A stretch of DNA of 64,000 nt from Streptomyces halobius (GTDB lineage: Bacteria; Actinomycetota; Actinomycetes; Streptomycetales; Streptomycetaceae): assembly GCF_023277745.1 (NCBI RefSeq), contig NZ_CP086322.1, positions 4,774,001-4,838,000 on the forward strand, given 5' to 3'. The notes beneath the pieces were generated by a model. The model had not been told where the DNA came from. It was given only the letters and a program-made list of their open reading frames with translations, and did no database searches. This document shows positions 8,736-18,676 of the stretch, in pieces (positions within the stretch are counted from its first letter, which is position 1; every line of letters starts with the position of its first letter). Position numbers and translations under genes: made by a program.

Positions 8736-8841
8736 CGAGGGGGGAGGGGATGGTGCGAAGCCCCGGTTCAGCCTCCCCGCCGGCTTCGACCTCCAGCGGG
8801 TCAACGGCGGCCACCCGCACACCCTTCCCGTCCCGATCCCG

Positions 8842-9321
8842 CTACCGCTTCTCCTCCGCATTCAGCCTCCGGGCCGCGTTCACCAGGTGGTCGAGTACCG
8901 CGACGGTGGTGGCGACAGCGGCGTCGTCAAAGCCCTCCAGGGCCTGGTGGAGGGTGGCCTGGCCGGCTTGTTGGAGGCGTTCGAGGGCGGCCCTGCCATG
9001 GGGGGTGATCGCCACCTTCCGGGCCCGGCGGTCCTGGGAGTCCGCGGTGCGCTCGACCAGGTCCTGGGACTCCAACCGGCTTATCTGCCGGGTGACATGA
9101 GGCGGTTCGACCATGAGGAGGGCTGCCAGATCGCCGACCCTGCTGACGCCTCCGTTGCCGTCCAGGGCCATCAGTAGCCACAGGTCGGAACGTCCCGCCC
9201 GGACACCCGCCCGCGCCGCCTGGCGTTCGTGCGCCTGGGGACGGGTGAGCAGGTAGGACAGCGTGGCCAGCACTCTTTGCAGCGCGGCGATGGAGTCCTG
9301 GTCTCTTGCGGGGGTCGGCAT
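8842..9321 (-). CDS. MarR family transcriptional regulator
   Basis: 159 residues. Winged-helix core: RSDLWLLMALDGNGGVSRVG, DLAALLMVEPPHVTRQISRLESQDLVER, wing TADSQDRRARKVAITPHGRAALERL. It is divergent from the cytochrome P450 gene; the 396-bp gap between them holds a 27-bp perfect dyad that is the likely operator. MarR proteins usually respond to phenolic or lipophilic ligands, which would fit control of an oxidative enzyme. Confidence 0.9.
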   Translation of the reverse strand: MPTPARDQDSIAALQRVLATLSYLLTRPQAHERQAARAGVRAGRSDLWLLMALDGNGGVSRVGDLAALLMVEPPHVTRQISRLESQDLVERTADSQDRRARKVAITPHGRAALERLQQAGQATLHQALEGFDDAAVATTVAVLDHLVNAARRLNAEEKR

Positions 9322-9513
9322 GGGCGCACTTTAGCGGCCTGTAAAGGGAGCCGCTCCCGGCCCGGCCTCCGGCTCGGTCCGCCTCACTCCGCACCCGTTC
9401 CGTTGCCGTCCGTGGCGCTCTGCATCCCGGATACGTACAGAATTCGGCCAAGCTTCGGGCGGCCGCGATCTCCCCTTCCCCGCCCCACTCGGGGTGGGTT
9501 AGCGTGCCGACAA

Positions 9514-9540
9514 CTTAGTTACCTACGTTAGGTAACTAAG
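9514..9540. promoter_or_regulatory. 27-bp perfect dyad, candidate MarR operator
   Basis: Arms CTTAGTTACCTA (9514-9525) and its exact reverse complement (9529-9540) flank a 3-base centre. It lies between divergent marR and CYP genes in otherwise GC-rich DNA, 193 bp from the regulator start and 178 bp from the CYP start. The remaining 9322-9717 holds GC-rich low-complexity repeats (CGGGCAACCCG-like) and no gene. Confidence 0.7.
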
Positions 9541-9717
9541 TCCATATGGCCGCGCATGCCCGCACAGCTCGGCAGCCGCGCACCTCGACAACGGGGCAGC
9601 TCAGCAGCCGGGCAACCCGACAGTCGGGCAACCCGGCCATGAACACCCGACCCGACGTTGGCAGTTCGCACTCCACGGCAGCACAACGCCGTGTCCGATC
9701 GTGGAAGGACCAGCCGC

Positions 9718-10923
9718 ATGCCGATCGCAGAAACGCTCGACACCACCCTCGACTTCCCGGCCGCACGCGCCAGCGGCTGCCCCTTCGACCCGGCACCCGA
9801 CGTGGAGCACGCGCGGCGGGAGGAACCGGTCACCCGGGCGACGCTGTGGGACGGCTTTTCCTGCTGGTTGGTCACCCGCCACCAGGACGTACGCGATGTG
9901 CTCGGCGACCCGCGGTTCAGCGCCGACGCCACCCACCCGGGATTCCCGTTCCTCACCCCCGGCCTGCGTGAACTCGTAGACGGCAACCGGTCGTTCCTCC
10001 GCATGGACGACCCGGACCACGCCCGGCTGCGCCGCATGCTGACCGCCGATTTCATGGTCAAGAAGATGGAGTCGATGCGCCCCGAGGTGCAGCGCATCGC
10101 CGACGAACTGGTGGACCGGATGACCGACGGCCGCACCTCCGCCGACCTGGTCAGCGAATTCGCGCTGCCACTGCCGTCGTTGGTGATCTGCCTGCTGCTC
10201 GGCGTCCCGTACGGGGACCACGACTTCTTCCAGGAACGAAGCCGCGTGCTGCTCACCCTCCGCTCGACGAGAGACGAGGTGCGCACATCGCAGCAGGAAC
10301 TGCTGCACTATCTGACCCGTCTCGCCGAGTCCAAGCACGACGCCCCGGACGACGGCATCATCAGCCGGCTGGTCGCCCGCGGCGACCTCGTCGACACCGA
10401 AATCGCCGCCACCGGCCGTCTGTTGCTGATCGCCGGCCATGAGACCACCGCCAACATGACGGCCCTGTCGACACTCGCCCTTCTCCGCAACCCCGACCAG
10501 CTGGCCCGGCTGCGCGAAGACCCCTCGTTGACCAAGGTCGCCGTCGAGGAACTGCTGCGCTACCTGACGATCGTGCACAGCGGCGTCCCCCGGGTGGCCA
10601 CCGAGGATGTCACCGTCGGCGGCCGCACCATCAGCGCCGGCGAGGGCGTGCTGTGCACCATCAACACGGCCAATCGCGACGAGCACGTCTTCCCCGACGC
10701 CGACACACTCGATATCGGCCGCGACGCCCGGCGTCATGTCGCCTTCGGCTTCGGCGTCCACCAGTGCCTCGGCCAGCCGCTGGCCCGGGTGGAGCTGCAG
10801 ATCGCGATGGAGACGCTGCTGCGCCGACTGCCTGGCCTGCGCCTGGACATCGCCTTCGAGGACGTCTCGTTCCGGCACGACATGGGGATTTATGGGGTGC
10901 ATGCGTTGCCGGTCGCGTGGTAG
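9718..10923 (+). CDS. Cytochrome P450 (CYP105-like)
   Basis: 401 residues; ATG at 9718 follows GGAAGGA. Diagnostic motifs: I-helix oxygen-activation LLLIAGHETTANMTAL, K-helix ExxR in VEELLRYLTIVHSGVPR, and the heme-thiolate loop FGFGVHQCLGQPLARVEL with the axial Cys. SFLRMDDPDHARLRRMLTADF is the usual C-helix region. The sequence style is that of bacterial class-I P450s such as CYP105. It needs electrons from a ferredoxin, supplied probably by the [3Fe-4S] ferredoxin gene 253 bp downstream. Substrate unknown; regulation by the divergent MarR is inferred from the operator. Confidence 0.95.
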   Translation: MPIAETLDTTLDFPAARASGCPFDPAPDVEHARREEPVTRATLWDGFSCWLVTRHQDVRDVLGDPRFSADATHPGFPFLTPGLRELVDGNRSFLRMDDPDHARLRRMLTADFMVKKMESMRPEVQRIADELVDRMTDGRTSADLVSEFALPLPSLVICLLLGVPYGDHDFFQERSRVLLTLRSTRDEVRTSQQELLHYLTRLAESKHDAPDDGIISRLVARGDLVDTEIAATGRLLLIAGHETTANMTALSTLALLRNPDQLARLREDPSLTKVAVEELLRYLTIVHSGVPRVATEDVTVGGRTISAGEGVLCTINTANRDEHVFPDADTLDIGRDARRHVAFGFGVHQCLGQPLARVELQIAMETLLRRLPGLRLDIAFEDVSFRHDMGIYGVHALPVAW

Positions 10924-11176
10924 CCGCTTCGGCTGCGCCTTCCTCGGAGTGTGATCCGGTGCGCCCGCCGCGCCTCGGGGCCGCCGCGCCTCGGGGGCCT
11001 GGTGCGGGCCGAGGCAGGCCGAGGCCGGGAGCCGAGGCGCCTCGACGTACGCGCCCCGGGCCGCTGCCCCCGCCCCTGCACCCGGTGCATTTACTCCCAT
11101 CCGTCCGTTTCCCGGTCCGTTTCCCCGGCCATCTCCCCTGCCGTTTCCCGCAACCGGGCCACCACGAAGGAGAACC

Positions 11177-11368
11177 ATGCGCGTTCACGCCGACCAGGAG
11201 AAGTGCTGCGGCGCCGGAAGCTGTGTGCTCTCGGCACCCGATGTTTTCGACCAGCGCGACGCGGACGGCATCGTCGTCGTCCTCGACACCGAGCCTCCGG
11301 CGGAGCTGCACGAGGCGGTACGGGAGGCGGCAGCCATCTGCCCGGCCGCGGCGATCTCCCTTTCGTAA
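11177..11368 (+). CDS. [3Fe-4S]-type ferredoxin
   Basis: 63 residues, ATG after GAAGGAGAACC. Cluster ligands: CCGAGSC near residue 10-16 and the distal CPAA near residue 56, the pattern of P450-partner ferredoxins (one Cys of a 4Fe site replaced). The preceding 10924-11176 contains no gene, only GC-rich repeats. Together with the upstream P450 it forms an electron-transfer pair. Confidence 0.92.
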   Translation: MRVHADQEKCCGAGSCVLSAPDVFDQRDADGIVVVLDTEPPAELHEAVREAAAICPAAAISLS

Positions 11369-11377
11369 GGCGGCAAA

Positions 11378-11826
11378 TTGCCCGGTGAGGTGGGGAGTTG
11401 GGGTAATTGCACTTGCGGCGGGCCTGCACCGTTTTCGGCTTCCCTCCGCTGGGGGTGCGCCTGCGGCGGGCCCGAGCCGACCATTTGGCTTCCCACCATG
11501 GGGGTGTTTCGCCGTTGCGCCTGCGGCGGGCCTGGTCTGTCGGGTGTCTGTGGTCGCGTTCACAAGGTGCCCACGACCGGCTACGCGTACCCCCACCGGT
11601 CTTCTCCCACCCCCCTCGGGAGGTGCCGGTCCGCAGGACGGAGTCCGGAGGTCCGGCGCCGCTGCCGAACAGCCCCGCGCAGCGGCAACAGCCCACCGCA
11701 GGTGCTACGGCGGGACAGCCGAAGACGTCGGCGCAGGCCCGCCGCAGGCGACCCCCAACGGCCGGACGGCCGTCAACGGCCAGCTACCAAACCGGCCCAA
11801 GCCAAGCGCAGCGGCCCCCCGAGGCA
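11378..11826. repeat. Dispersed repeat, copy A (GCCTGCGGCGGGCC / TTTTCGGCTTCCC type)
   Basis: No gene. The core GCCTGCGGCGGGCC or close variants occurs three times (about 11413, 11458, 11519), with TTTTCGGCTTCCC at 11432-11444, GGGGGTGTTTCGCCGTT near 11501 and an end piece CCAAGCGCAGCGGCCCCCC at 11802-11820. Related pieces recur at 13925-14110 and 35630-35746. Confidence 0.7.
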
Positions 11827-11833
11827 CTAATTA

Positions 11834-11852
11834 GAAACGGTACCCATTTTCA
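11834..11852. promoter_or_regulatory. Possible Zur box upstream of rpmF
   Basis: GAAACGGTACCCATTTTCA is an imperfect dyad; on the reverse strand it begins TGAAAATGG, which matches one half of the Streptomyces Zur consensus as I remember it. Position, 50 bp before a zinc-free L32 gene, fits. Match is partial. Confidence 0.4.
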
Positions 11853-11901
11853 TATACCCTCTCCCTCCTGACGCCCACCCACCCGAAGGAGGCCCCGACC
11901 C

Positions 11902-12072
11902 ATGGCCGTACCGAAGCGCAAGCTCTCCCGCAGCAACACCCGCCACCGCCGCGCCCAGTGGAAGGCCACCGCGCCCCAGCTGGTGCCGATCACCGTCGAC
12001 GGCACCGTCCTCCAGGTCCCGCCGCGCCTGGTGAAGGCGTACCGGCTCGGCCTGATCGATCCGAAGGACTGA
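11902..12072 (+). CDS. rpmF: 50S ribosomal protein L32, zinc-independent paralogue
   Basis: 56 residues, start [20 protein letters not shown], preceded by GAAGGAGG. It contains no cysteine at all, so the zinc ribbon (two CxxC pairs) of standard L32 is absent. In Streptomyces and other bacteria such C-minus ribosomal paralogues are made under zinc starvation under Zur control and replace the zinc-binding form, freeing zinc. The COG0523 GTPase gene starts 7 bp downstream, which supports a zinc-limitation operon. Confidence 0.93.
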   Translation: MAVPKRKLSRSNTRHRRAQWKATAPQLVPITVDGTVLQVPPRLVKAYRLGLIDPKD

Positions 12073-12078
12073 TCGGCC

Positions 12079-13311
12079 ATGGCGCATCCCCGGGAGGCGT
12101 CCGGACCCACGCGGGTTCCCGTCCGGCTGCCCGTCACCGTGCTCTCCGGGTTTCTCGGCGCGGGCAAGACCACCCTGCTCAACCACGTCCTGGGCAACCG
12201 GGAGGGCCTGCGGGTGGCCGTCATCGTCAATGACATGAGCGAGGTCAATATCGACGCCGCGCTCGTACGCGGGGGCGAGGCGGCGCTGTCCCGCACCGAG
12301 GAGCGGCTGGTCGAGATGACCAACGGGTGCATCTGCTGCACCCTGCGCGACGACCTCCTGGAGGAAGTCGACCGGCTGGCCCGGGAGGGCCGCTTCGACT
12401 ACCTGCTGATCGAGTCCAGCGGTATCTCGGAGCCGATACCGGTCGCCGCGACCTTCGCCTTCCCGCGCGACGACGGCGCCACCCTCGGCGATCTGGCGCA
12501 CCTGGACACCATGGTCACCGTCGTCGACGCCGCCAACTTCCTCCCCGAACTCACCGGCGGCGACGGCCTGGCCGCGCGCGGCCTCGACCAGTACGAGGAC
12601 GACGAACGCACCGTCAGCGACCTGCTGATGGACCAGATCGAGTTCGCCGACGTCATCGTCCTGAACAAGCTGGACCTCGTCGACGCGGAAACCGCCGTAC
12701 GCCTTCAGGCGACGCTGGCCCGGCTCAACCCGGCCGCGCGCATCGTCCCCGTCCAGCGGGGCCGGGTGGCGCCCGCCGAGATCCTGGGCACCGGCCGGTT
12801 CGACCTGGAGCGCGCCCAGCAGGCCCCGGGGTGGGTCCGCGAGCTCAACGGCGACCATGTGCCGGAGACCGAGGAGTACGGCATCTCCAGTACCGTCTTC
12901 CGGGACACGCGGCCCTTCCACCCCGGTCGCCTCTGGCACTTCGTCACCGAAGAGCTGGACAGCGGCGCGTACGGCGACATCCTCCGCTCCAAGGGCTTCT
13001 TCCGCCTGGCGTCCCGCCCTGGCATCACCGGACTGTGGTCCCAGGCCGGCACGGTCGCGCGTTTTGAACCATCGGGGATGGACGGCGGGGGCGGCGAAGA
13101 CGGCCTGAGTGACCGGCAGCAGGGCCAGGAACTGGTCTTCATCGGCACCACCCTCCAGGCCGACCGCCTCCGGGCCGCCCTCACCGCCTGCCTTCTGGCC
13201 CCCGAGGAGGATGCCCCCGCACCGGCCGACGACCCGTTCCCGGCATGGGGTGTCCACGGGACCGACGAGGTGTGCGAGCACGAGCACGCCTCACCCGACC
13301 GGGCAGCCTGA
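12079..13311 (+). CDS. COG0523 (CobW-like) GTPase, putative zinc metallochaperone
   Basis: 410 residues. Walker [14 protein letters not shown], the metal-binding motif CICC in [18 protein letters not shown], Walker B/ESSG in [16 protein letters not shown], and guanine-specifying LNKLD. The C-terminal CobW domain follows ([24 protein letters not shown]). The C-terminus ends [12 protein letters not shown], a short metal-ligand-like tail. COG0523 proteins next to C-minus ribosomal proteins are associated with zinc allocation (ZigA/ZNG1-like); the pairing with rpmF 7 bp upstream is the main argument for zinc rather than cobalt. Confidence 0.92.
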   Translation: MAHPREASGPTRVPVRLPVTVLSGFLGAGKTTLLNHVLGNREGLRVAVIVNDMSEVNIDAALVRGGEAALSRTEERLVEMTNGCICCTLRDDLLEEVDRLAREGRFDYLLIESSGISEPIPVAATFAFPRDDGATLGDLAHLDTMVTVVDAANFLPELTGGDGLAARGLDQYEDDERTVSDLLMDQIEFADVIVLNKLDLVDAETAVRLQATLARLNPAARIVPVQRGRVAPAEILGTGRFDLERAQQAPGWVRELNGDHVPETEEYGISSTVFRDTRPFHPGRLWHFVTEELDSGAYGDILRSKGFFRLASRPGITGLWSQAGTVARFEPSGMDGGGGEDGLSDRQQGQELVFIGTTLQADRLRAALTACLLAPEEDAPAPADDPFPAWGVHGTDEVCEHEHASPDRAA

Positions 13312-13525
13312 TCGCCAGCAGCGCGCCGAAGACCCCTGGGCGACGCGCAGACCGATCACCCAGCCGACCTCGGGGGCCAGTCCGATCCCCGCCGACGTCG
13401 CGGCGAAACCCAGCGTCCCGATGCCGAAGACCTGCCGGTGGCCTACCGGTCGCCGTGTCGGCCGGCGAAGACGAGCAGGCCCACGACGGCCATGAGACAG
13501 CCGGTGCCGGTCCCCTGCCGATGAG
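13298..13525 (-). pseudogene. MFS transporter relic
   Basis: Reverse-strand pieces in two or three frames read TGCLMAVVGLLVFAGRHGDR, then QVFGIGTLGFAATSAGIGLA, VGWVIGLRVAQG and VFGALLAI: consecutive MFS transmembrane helices 2-4 with the loop motif between helices 2 and 3. Frameshifts separate them and no start or end remains. It follows the TetR relic in the order expected of a regulator-efflux pair. Confidence 0.65.
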
Positions 13526-13564
13526 CGTGATACCCCGCCGCAGCCATGAGCTCATCGCCCCGCG

Positions 13565-13729
13565 CCCCCGTCCCGTTTTCCGGCCCGAGGTGCGCGTCCA
13601 ACGCGGCACGGAACAAGGGGGGTTCGACGTCGTCGGCTCCCGTGGCGAACTGGAGACTGCCCCACCCCACAACTGCGTGATGCCGTGCAGATTCGCCCAC
13701 AGCGCGCCCGCGACCACCGCCGGAGCCAC
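13565..13729 (-). pseudogene. TetR regulator C-terminal relic
   Basis: Reverse strand: VVAGALWANLHGITQLWG, a frameshift in a G-run, then WGSLQFATGADDV followed by LFRAALDAHLGPE. This is the usual C-terminal end of TetR proteins; the DNA-binding domain is gone. Confidence 0.65.
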
Positions 13730-13924
13730 ATCGGCCCCAGCAGCGCCCTGCTGACCAGGTCAACGAGTACGTCGAAGAGCAGCAGAATGGTCTCCGCAGG
13801 ATCAATCCCTTTATTTTCTCTGTATTATGACGTGGCATCACCTTGGAACATCCTGCGATGGGCCAGCGCGAAGTCGAGATAGCTCCGTCCCAGCGCCATC
13901 AAGCGCTGACGCTGCGCTCGACGT

Positions 13925-14110
13925 GAGCCGACTTGGTGCTCGCCTGCAGCGGGCGTGCGCCCTTTTCGGCTTCCCGCCGTTCAGGCCGTGGGGGAGAGAC
14001 GGCGAAACACCCCCACGGCGGGGAAGCCGAAAACAGCGAGCAACCATGTCGGCTCAGGCAAAGCGCAGCACCCCCCAAGCCGGCCGAGGTCAAGCGCAGT
14101 GCTCCCAGGT
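13925..14110. repeat. Dispersed repeat, copy B, with long inverted repeat
   Basis: TTTTCGGCTTCCC at 13963-13975 is answered by its exact reverse complement at 14021-14033; the intervening GTGGGGG / CCCCCAC extends the dyad, so 13963-14033 can fold into one long hairpin. GCAAAGCGCAGCACCCCCC at 14058-14076 matches the end piece of copy A. No gene in 13800-14281. Confidence 0.75.
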
Positions 14111-14281
14111 AACCCATTCGTGTCGAATCCCCAGACGCCGCAGAAGCGGCCCCCACCCTGCCCGACCCCGCAAATCACCGACCCCACCCCCACGCGTCAC
14201 TCCCCGTTTATCGGGATTCACCCCCTATGCGCTGCCGCGGCATGGCTGCGCCCGGTGCCGCTCGCCCGGTAGGCTTTCCGT

Positions 14282-14578
14282 GTGATCTTCAAGCGCATCG
14301 GAAATGGGCGACCGTACCCCGACCACGGCCGGGAGAGCACCCGCCAGTGGGCGGACGTGGCCCCCCGCCCGGTACGCCTCGACCAATTGGTGACCACCAA
14401 GCAGCAGCTCGATCTCGAAACGCTGCTCGCCGAGGACTCGACGTTCTACGGCGATCTCTTCGCGCATGTCGTGAAGTGGGACGGCGACCTCTATCTGGAG
14501 GACGGACTGCACCGCGCCGTACGCGCGGCCCTCCAGCAGCGCCAGGTGCTGCACGCCCGGGTGCTCGAACTGGGCTGA
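14282..14578 (+). CDS. Conserved actinobacterial protein, VapB-antitoxin-like annotation
   Basis: 98 residues from GTG. The sequence begins MIFKRIGNGRPYPDHG and contains LDQLVTTKQQLDLETLLAED, FAHVVKWDGDLYLEDGLHRAVRAAL. It is of a type found in nearly all Streptomyces, where database entries often call it a VapB family antitoxin; no toxin gene is adjacent here, so I doubt a toxin-antitoxin role. Soluble, no signal peptide. Convergent elements and the LytR_C gene lie downstream in the same direction with a 104-bp gap. Confidence 0.8.
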   Translation: MIFKRIGNGRPYPDHGRESTRQWADVAPRPVRLDQLVTTKQQLDLETLLAEDSTFYGDLFAHVVKWDGDLYLEDGLHRAVRAALQQRQVLHARVLELG

Positions 14579-14682
14579 CACAACGGGCATCCGCCGCCCG
14601 AATTGATCCTTTTGGGTTGGGTCTCGCGCCACGCGTTGATCATTTAGTAGGCATGTTCCCCGCCCCGCACTACGCTGCGGAC

Positions 14683-15333
14683 ATGAGCATGCTGACGCCC
14701 CCAGGCATGGGCGGTAAGAAGTACCGCATCACGGGCGACAGGTACCCGCGGATGCGCCGTCCCCGACACCGCCGCCGGATCATCCTCACCCTCGTGGCCG
14801 CGGCCTGCGTCCTCGGCCTGGGCGGCTGGGGAACCCTGCAGCTCATCGATGTCTTCGGCGGTAGCAGCACGACCGCCCGGGCCACCCAGGACGACAAGAA
14901 ATGCCCCCGGCCCGGTTCCTCGGACGGCTCCCGCGCCAAGCCCGTCGCCGGCAAGCCGCCGAAGCCCGCGGCCGTTACCGTCAACGTCCTCAACGCCACT
15001 CAGCAGAGCGGCCTCGCCAGGCGCACCGCCGACGAGCTGAAGAGGCGCGGCTTCAAGATCGGCAAGGTGGGCAACGCCCCGGCGCCCTTCGACAAGAAGG
15101 TCAAGGGCACCGGGATACTGCTCGGCTCCAAGACCGCGGCCGCCGGCTCGCTGAAGGTGCTGAGCACCCAGCTGGTCGGCGCGGAGCAGCGGACGGACGG
15201 CCGCAAGGGCGGCGATCTCGACCTGATCCTCGGCGACGCCTTCAAGGAACTGACCAGGGTGCAGGACGCCGAGAAGGCACTGGCCCTGCTGAACCGCCCG
15301 TCGCCGGAGCCATCGGCCGCCGCGAAGTGCTGA
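14683..15333 (+). CDS. Membrane-anchored LytR C-terminal-domain protein
   Basis: 216 residues. A basic cytoplasmic head (PRMRRPRHRRR) precedes one transmembrane helix (IILTLVAAACVLGLGGWGTL), a Lys/Pro-rich linker, then the LytR_C domain: VTVNVLNATQQSGLARRTADELKRRGFKIGKVGNAP, ILLGSKTAAAGSLKVLSTQL, DLDLILGDAFKEL. The LytR_C domain is found alone or behind LCP cell-wall ligase domains and is thought to act at the envelope. ATG at 14683 is chosen; ATG at 14653 would add ten residues. Likely extracytoplasmic, function unknown. Confidence 0.85.
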   Translation: MSMLTPPGMGGKKYRITGDRYPRMRRPRHRRRIILTLVAAACVLGLGGWGTLQLIDVFGGSSTTARATQDDKKCPRPGSSDGSRAKPVAGKPPKPAAVTVNVLNATQQSGLARRTADELKRRGFKIGKVGNAPAPFDKKVKGTGILLGSKTAAAGSLKVLSTQLVGAEQRTDGRKGGDLDLILGDAFKELTRVQDAEKALALLNRPSPEPSAAAKC

Positions 15334-15377
15334 ACGCGCACGTGCTCGGGTCCCGGCCCGCACAGACGGCACCAGGT

Positions 15378-15570
15378 CCCTCGTGCCGAGCACCTCAGCC
15401 ATCAGTGTCCGCGCCGGGCACCTCAGCCATCACCCCGTGCCGCGCGCCTCGGCCATTAATCCTCGTACCGGGCACCTCAGCCATCAATGCCCGCGCCCGG
15501 CACCTCAGACATCCGGCGCCGGGCACCTCAGCCACGAAAACCGGCGCCGAACACCTCAGCCGTCAACTGA
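15378..15570. repeat. Seven imperfect tandem units of about 28 bp
   Basis: The core CGGGCACCTCAGCCATCA or a variant recurs at about 15389, 15417, 15444, 15471, 15499, 15522 and 15550. It fills the gap between convergent LytR_C and upp genes; 15571-15662 holds a GGGGGTCCCCC hairpin (15607-15618) and nothing else recognisable. Confidence 0.9.
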
Positions 15571-15662
15571 GCAACCCCAACGGCGAGCAGCCACCTCCGC
15601 GAGAGCGATGGGGGTCCCCCGCGCCTTAAGCGTGAGGGAGGATCAGCCGCAGAGGGCAGCCC

Positions 15663-16298
15663 TCAGCCCGCGTTGCCGTACATCCGGTCGCCCGCGTCAC
15701 CGAGTCCCGGCACGATGTAGCGGTCCTCGTTCAGCCGCTCGTCGACCGCCGCGGTGACCACCGTCACCGGCGTACCGGCCAGCTCCCGTTCCATGACCTC
15801 GACGCCCTCCGGCGCGGCCAGCAGGCAGAGTGCGGTGACATCGTCCGCGCCCCGCTTGATCAGCTCGCGGATCGCCGCGACCAGCGTTCCGCCGGTGGCG
15901 AGCATCGGGTCGACGACGTAGATCTGGCGGCCCGAGAGGTCGTCCGGCATGCGTGTGGCATACGTGTGCGCCTCGTAGGTCTCCTCGTTCCGCACCATGC
16001 CCATGAAGCCGACCTCGGCGGTGGGCAGCAGCCGGACCATGCCGTCGAGCATGCCCAGACCGGCGCGCAGGATCGGTACGACCATGGGGCGCGGGTGCGA
16101 GAGCCGCACCCCGGTGGTCGCCGTCACCGGCGTCTCGATGTCGACCTGCTCGGTGCGCACATCACGGGTGGCCTCGTAGGCGAGCAGGGTGACCAGCTCG
16201 TCGGCGAGCCGCCGGAAAGTCGGGGAGTCGGTGCGCTTGTCGCGCAGTGTGGTGAGTTTGTGCGCCACCAGCGGGTGGTCGACGACGTGGATCCGCAT
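15663..16298 (-). CDS. upp: Uracil phosphoribosyltransferase
   Basis: 211 residues, normal length. It salvages uracil with PRPP to UMP. Motifs: [21 protein letters not shown] at the N-terminus, the PRPP loop [17 protein letters not shown] ([18 protein letters not shown]), [12 protein letters not shown], and the uracil-binding C-terminal [16 protein letters not shown]. The start MRIHVVDHP is the family standard. Convergent with the LytR_C gene and divergent from the small gene at 16473. Confidence 0.97.
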   Translation of the reverse strand: MRIHVVDHPLVAHKLTTLRDKRTDSPTFRRLADELVTLLAYEATRDVRTEQVDIETPVTATTGVRLSHPRPMVVPILRAGLGMLDGMVRLLPTAEVGFMGMVRNEETYEAHTYATRMPDDLSGRQIYVVDPMLATGGTLVAAIRELIKRGADDVTALCLLAAPEGVEVMERELAGTPVTVVTAAVDERLNEDRYIVPGLGDAGDRMYGNAG

Positions 16299-16472
16299 GG
16301 CATCGACAGTAACCGAGCCGGAAGCCGCCGATGCCCGCCCCCGCGTCGCCCGGTGACGGTTCCGGCCGCCCCGCACTGGCATCGAACCGTCGGGGCGAGG
16401 GAAAGTGAGCCCATACGCCCGATACGCCGACCCGTCGTCGGGCGAGGACCCACCCGAGGCGGTGTGTGCAGC

Positions 16473-18130
<1,658 letters not shown>

Positions 18131-18291
18131 CGCGACCACTGACAGACCGCCGGCGCAGCCACTGACACGACTGCCGGCGCAGCCGCTGAGACGATCACCG
18201 ACGTGATCACCGACGTGATCGCCGGACCCCGCTGACCAGCGACGGGAATCCGATTTCGGTGCACGGCCCCCCGTGGGCTAAGCTCTCTCTC

Positions 18292-18378
18292 GGTAGCGTG
18301 TCCGAGCGGCCGAAGGAGCGCGCCTCGAAAGCGCGTGAGGGGGCAACTCCTCCGTGGGTTCAAATCCCACCGCTACCG
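18292..18378 (+). tRNA. tRNA-Ser(CGA)
   Basis: 87 nt. Acceptor GGTAGCG pairs with CGCTACC (18371-18377), discriminator G; anticodon loop CTCGAAA within CGCGC/GCGCG stem; long variable arm; T-loop TTCAAAT. CCA is not encoded. Confidence 0.97.
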
Positions 18379-18383
18379 CTCGT

Positions 18384-18427
18384 AACACCCCGCCGGTCAG
18401 TGGAAGCACTGACCGGCGGGGTGTTTT
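18384..18427 (+). terminator. Intrinsic terminator after tRNA-Ser(CGA)
   Basis: Perfect 19-bp stem (18384-18402 / 18407-18425), GAAG loop, ending in a T-run: an unusually strong rho-independent signal for a Streptomyces. Confidence 0.92.
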
Positions 18428-18676
18428 TGCGTGTCGGTGTTTTGTGTGTGGGTGTCTTGTTGTATGGGCGCTCCGGCCGTTCTCCGTGTCGGAGGCGGAT
18501 GTTGCGTGGCGCCCCTGGGGCGGGCGGTCGCCGCTGATCGCCGTCTTTCCCATCACCGCGAGTTTCTCCGGCAGTTCACCGCCGCCCCGGCCGGCGTTCG
18601 GGGCGGCGGCGGACAGGGCGGTGCGGCGGGCCTGAGGCCTGTCCATGGATCAGGGCCCGGTCGGCCCCAGTCGGGC

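Noticed and set aside
14282..14578. A VapBC toxin-antitoxin module
   Set aside because: No PIN-domain or other toxin gene is adjacent on either side; the protein is a widely conserved single gene.
14227..15333. A 368-residue frame starting at 14227 that includes the LytR_C protein
   Set aside because: The first 150 residues overlap the well-supported gene at 14282-14578 in another frame and have shadow composition; the real start is at 14683.
15378..15570. A CRISPR array
   Set aside because: Units are imperfect tandem repeats with 27-28 bp period and no unique spacers; no cas genes in the window.
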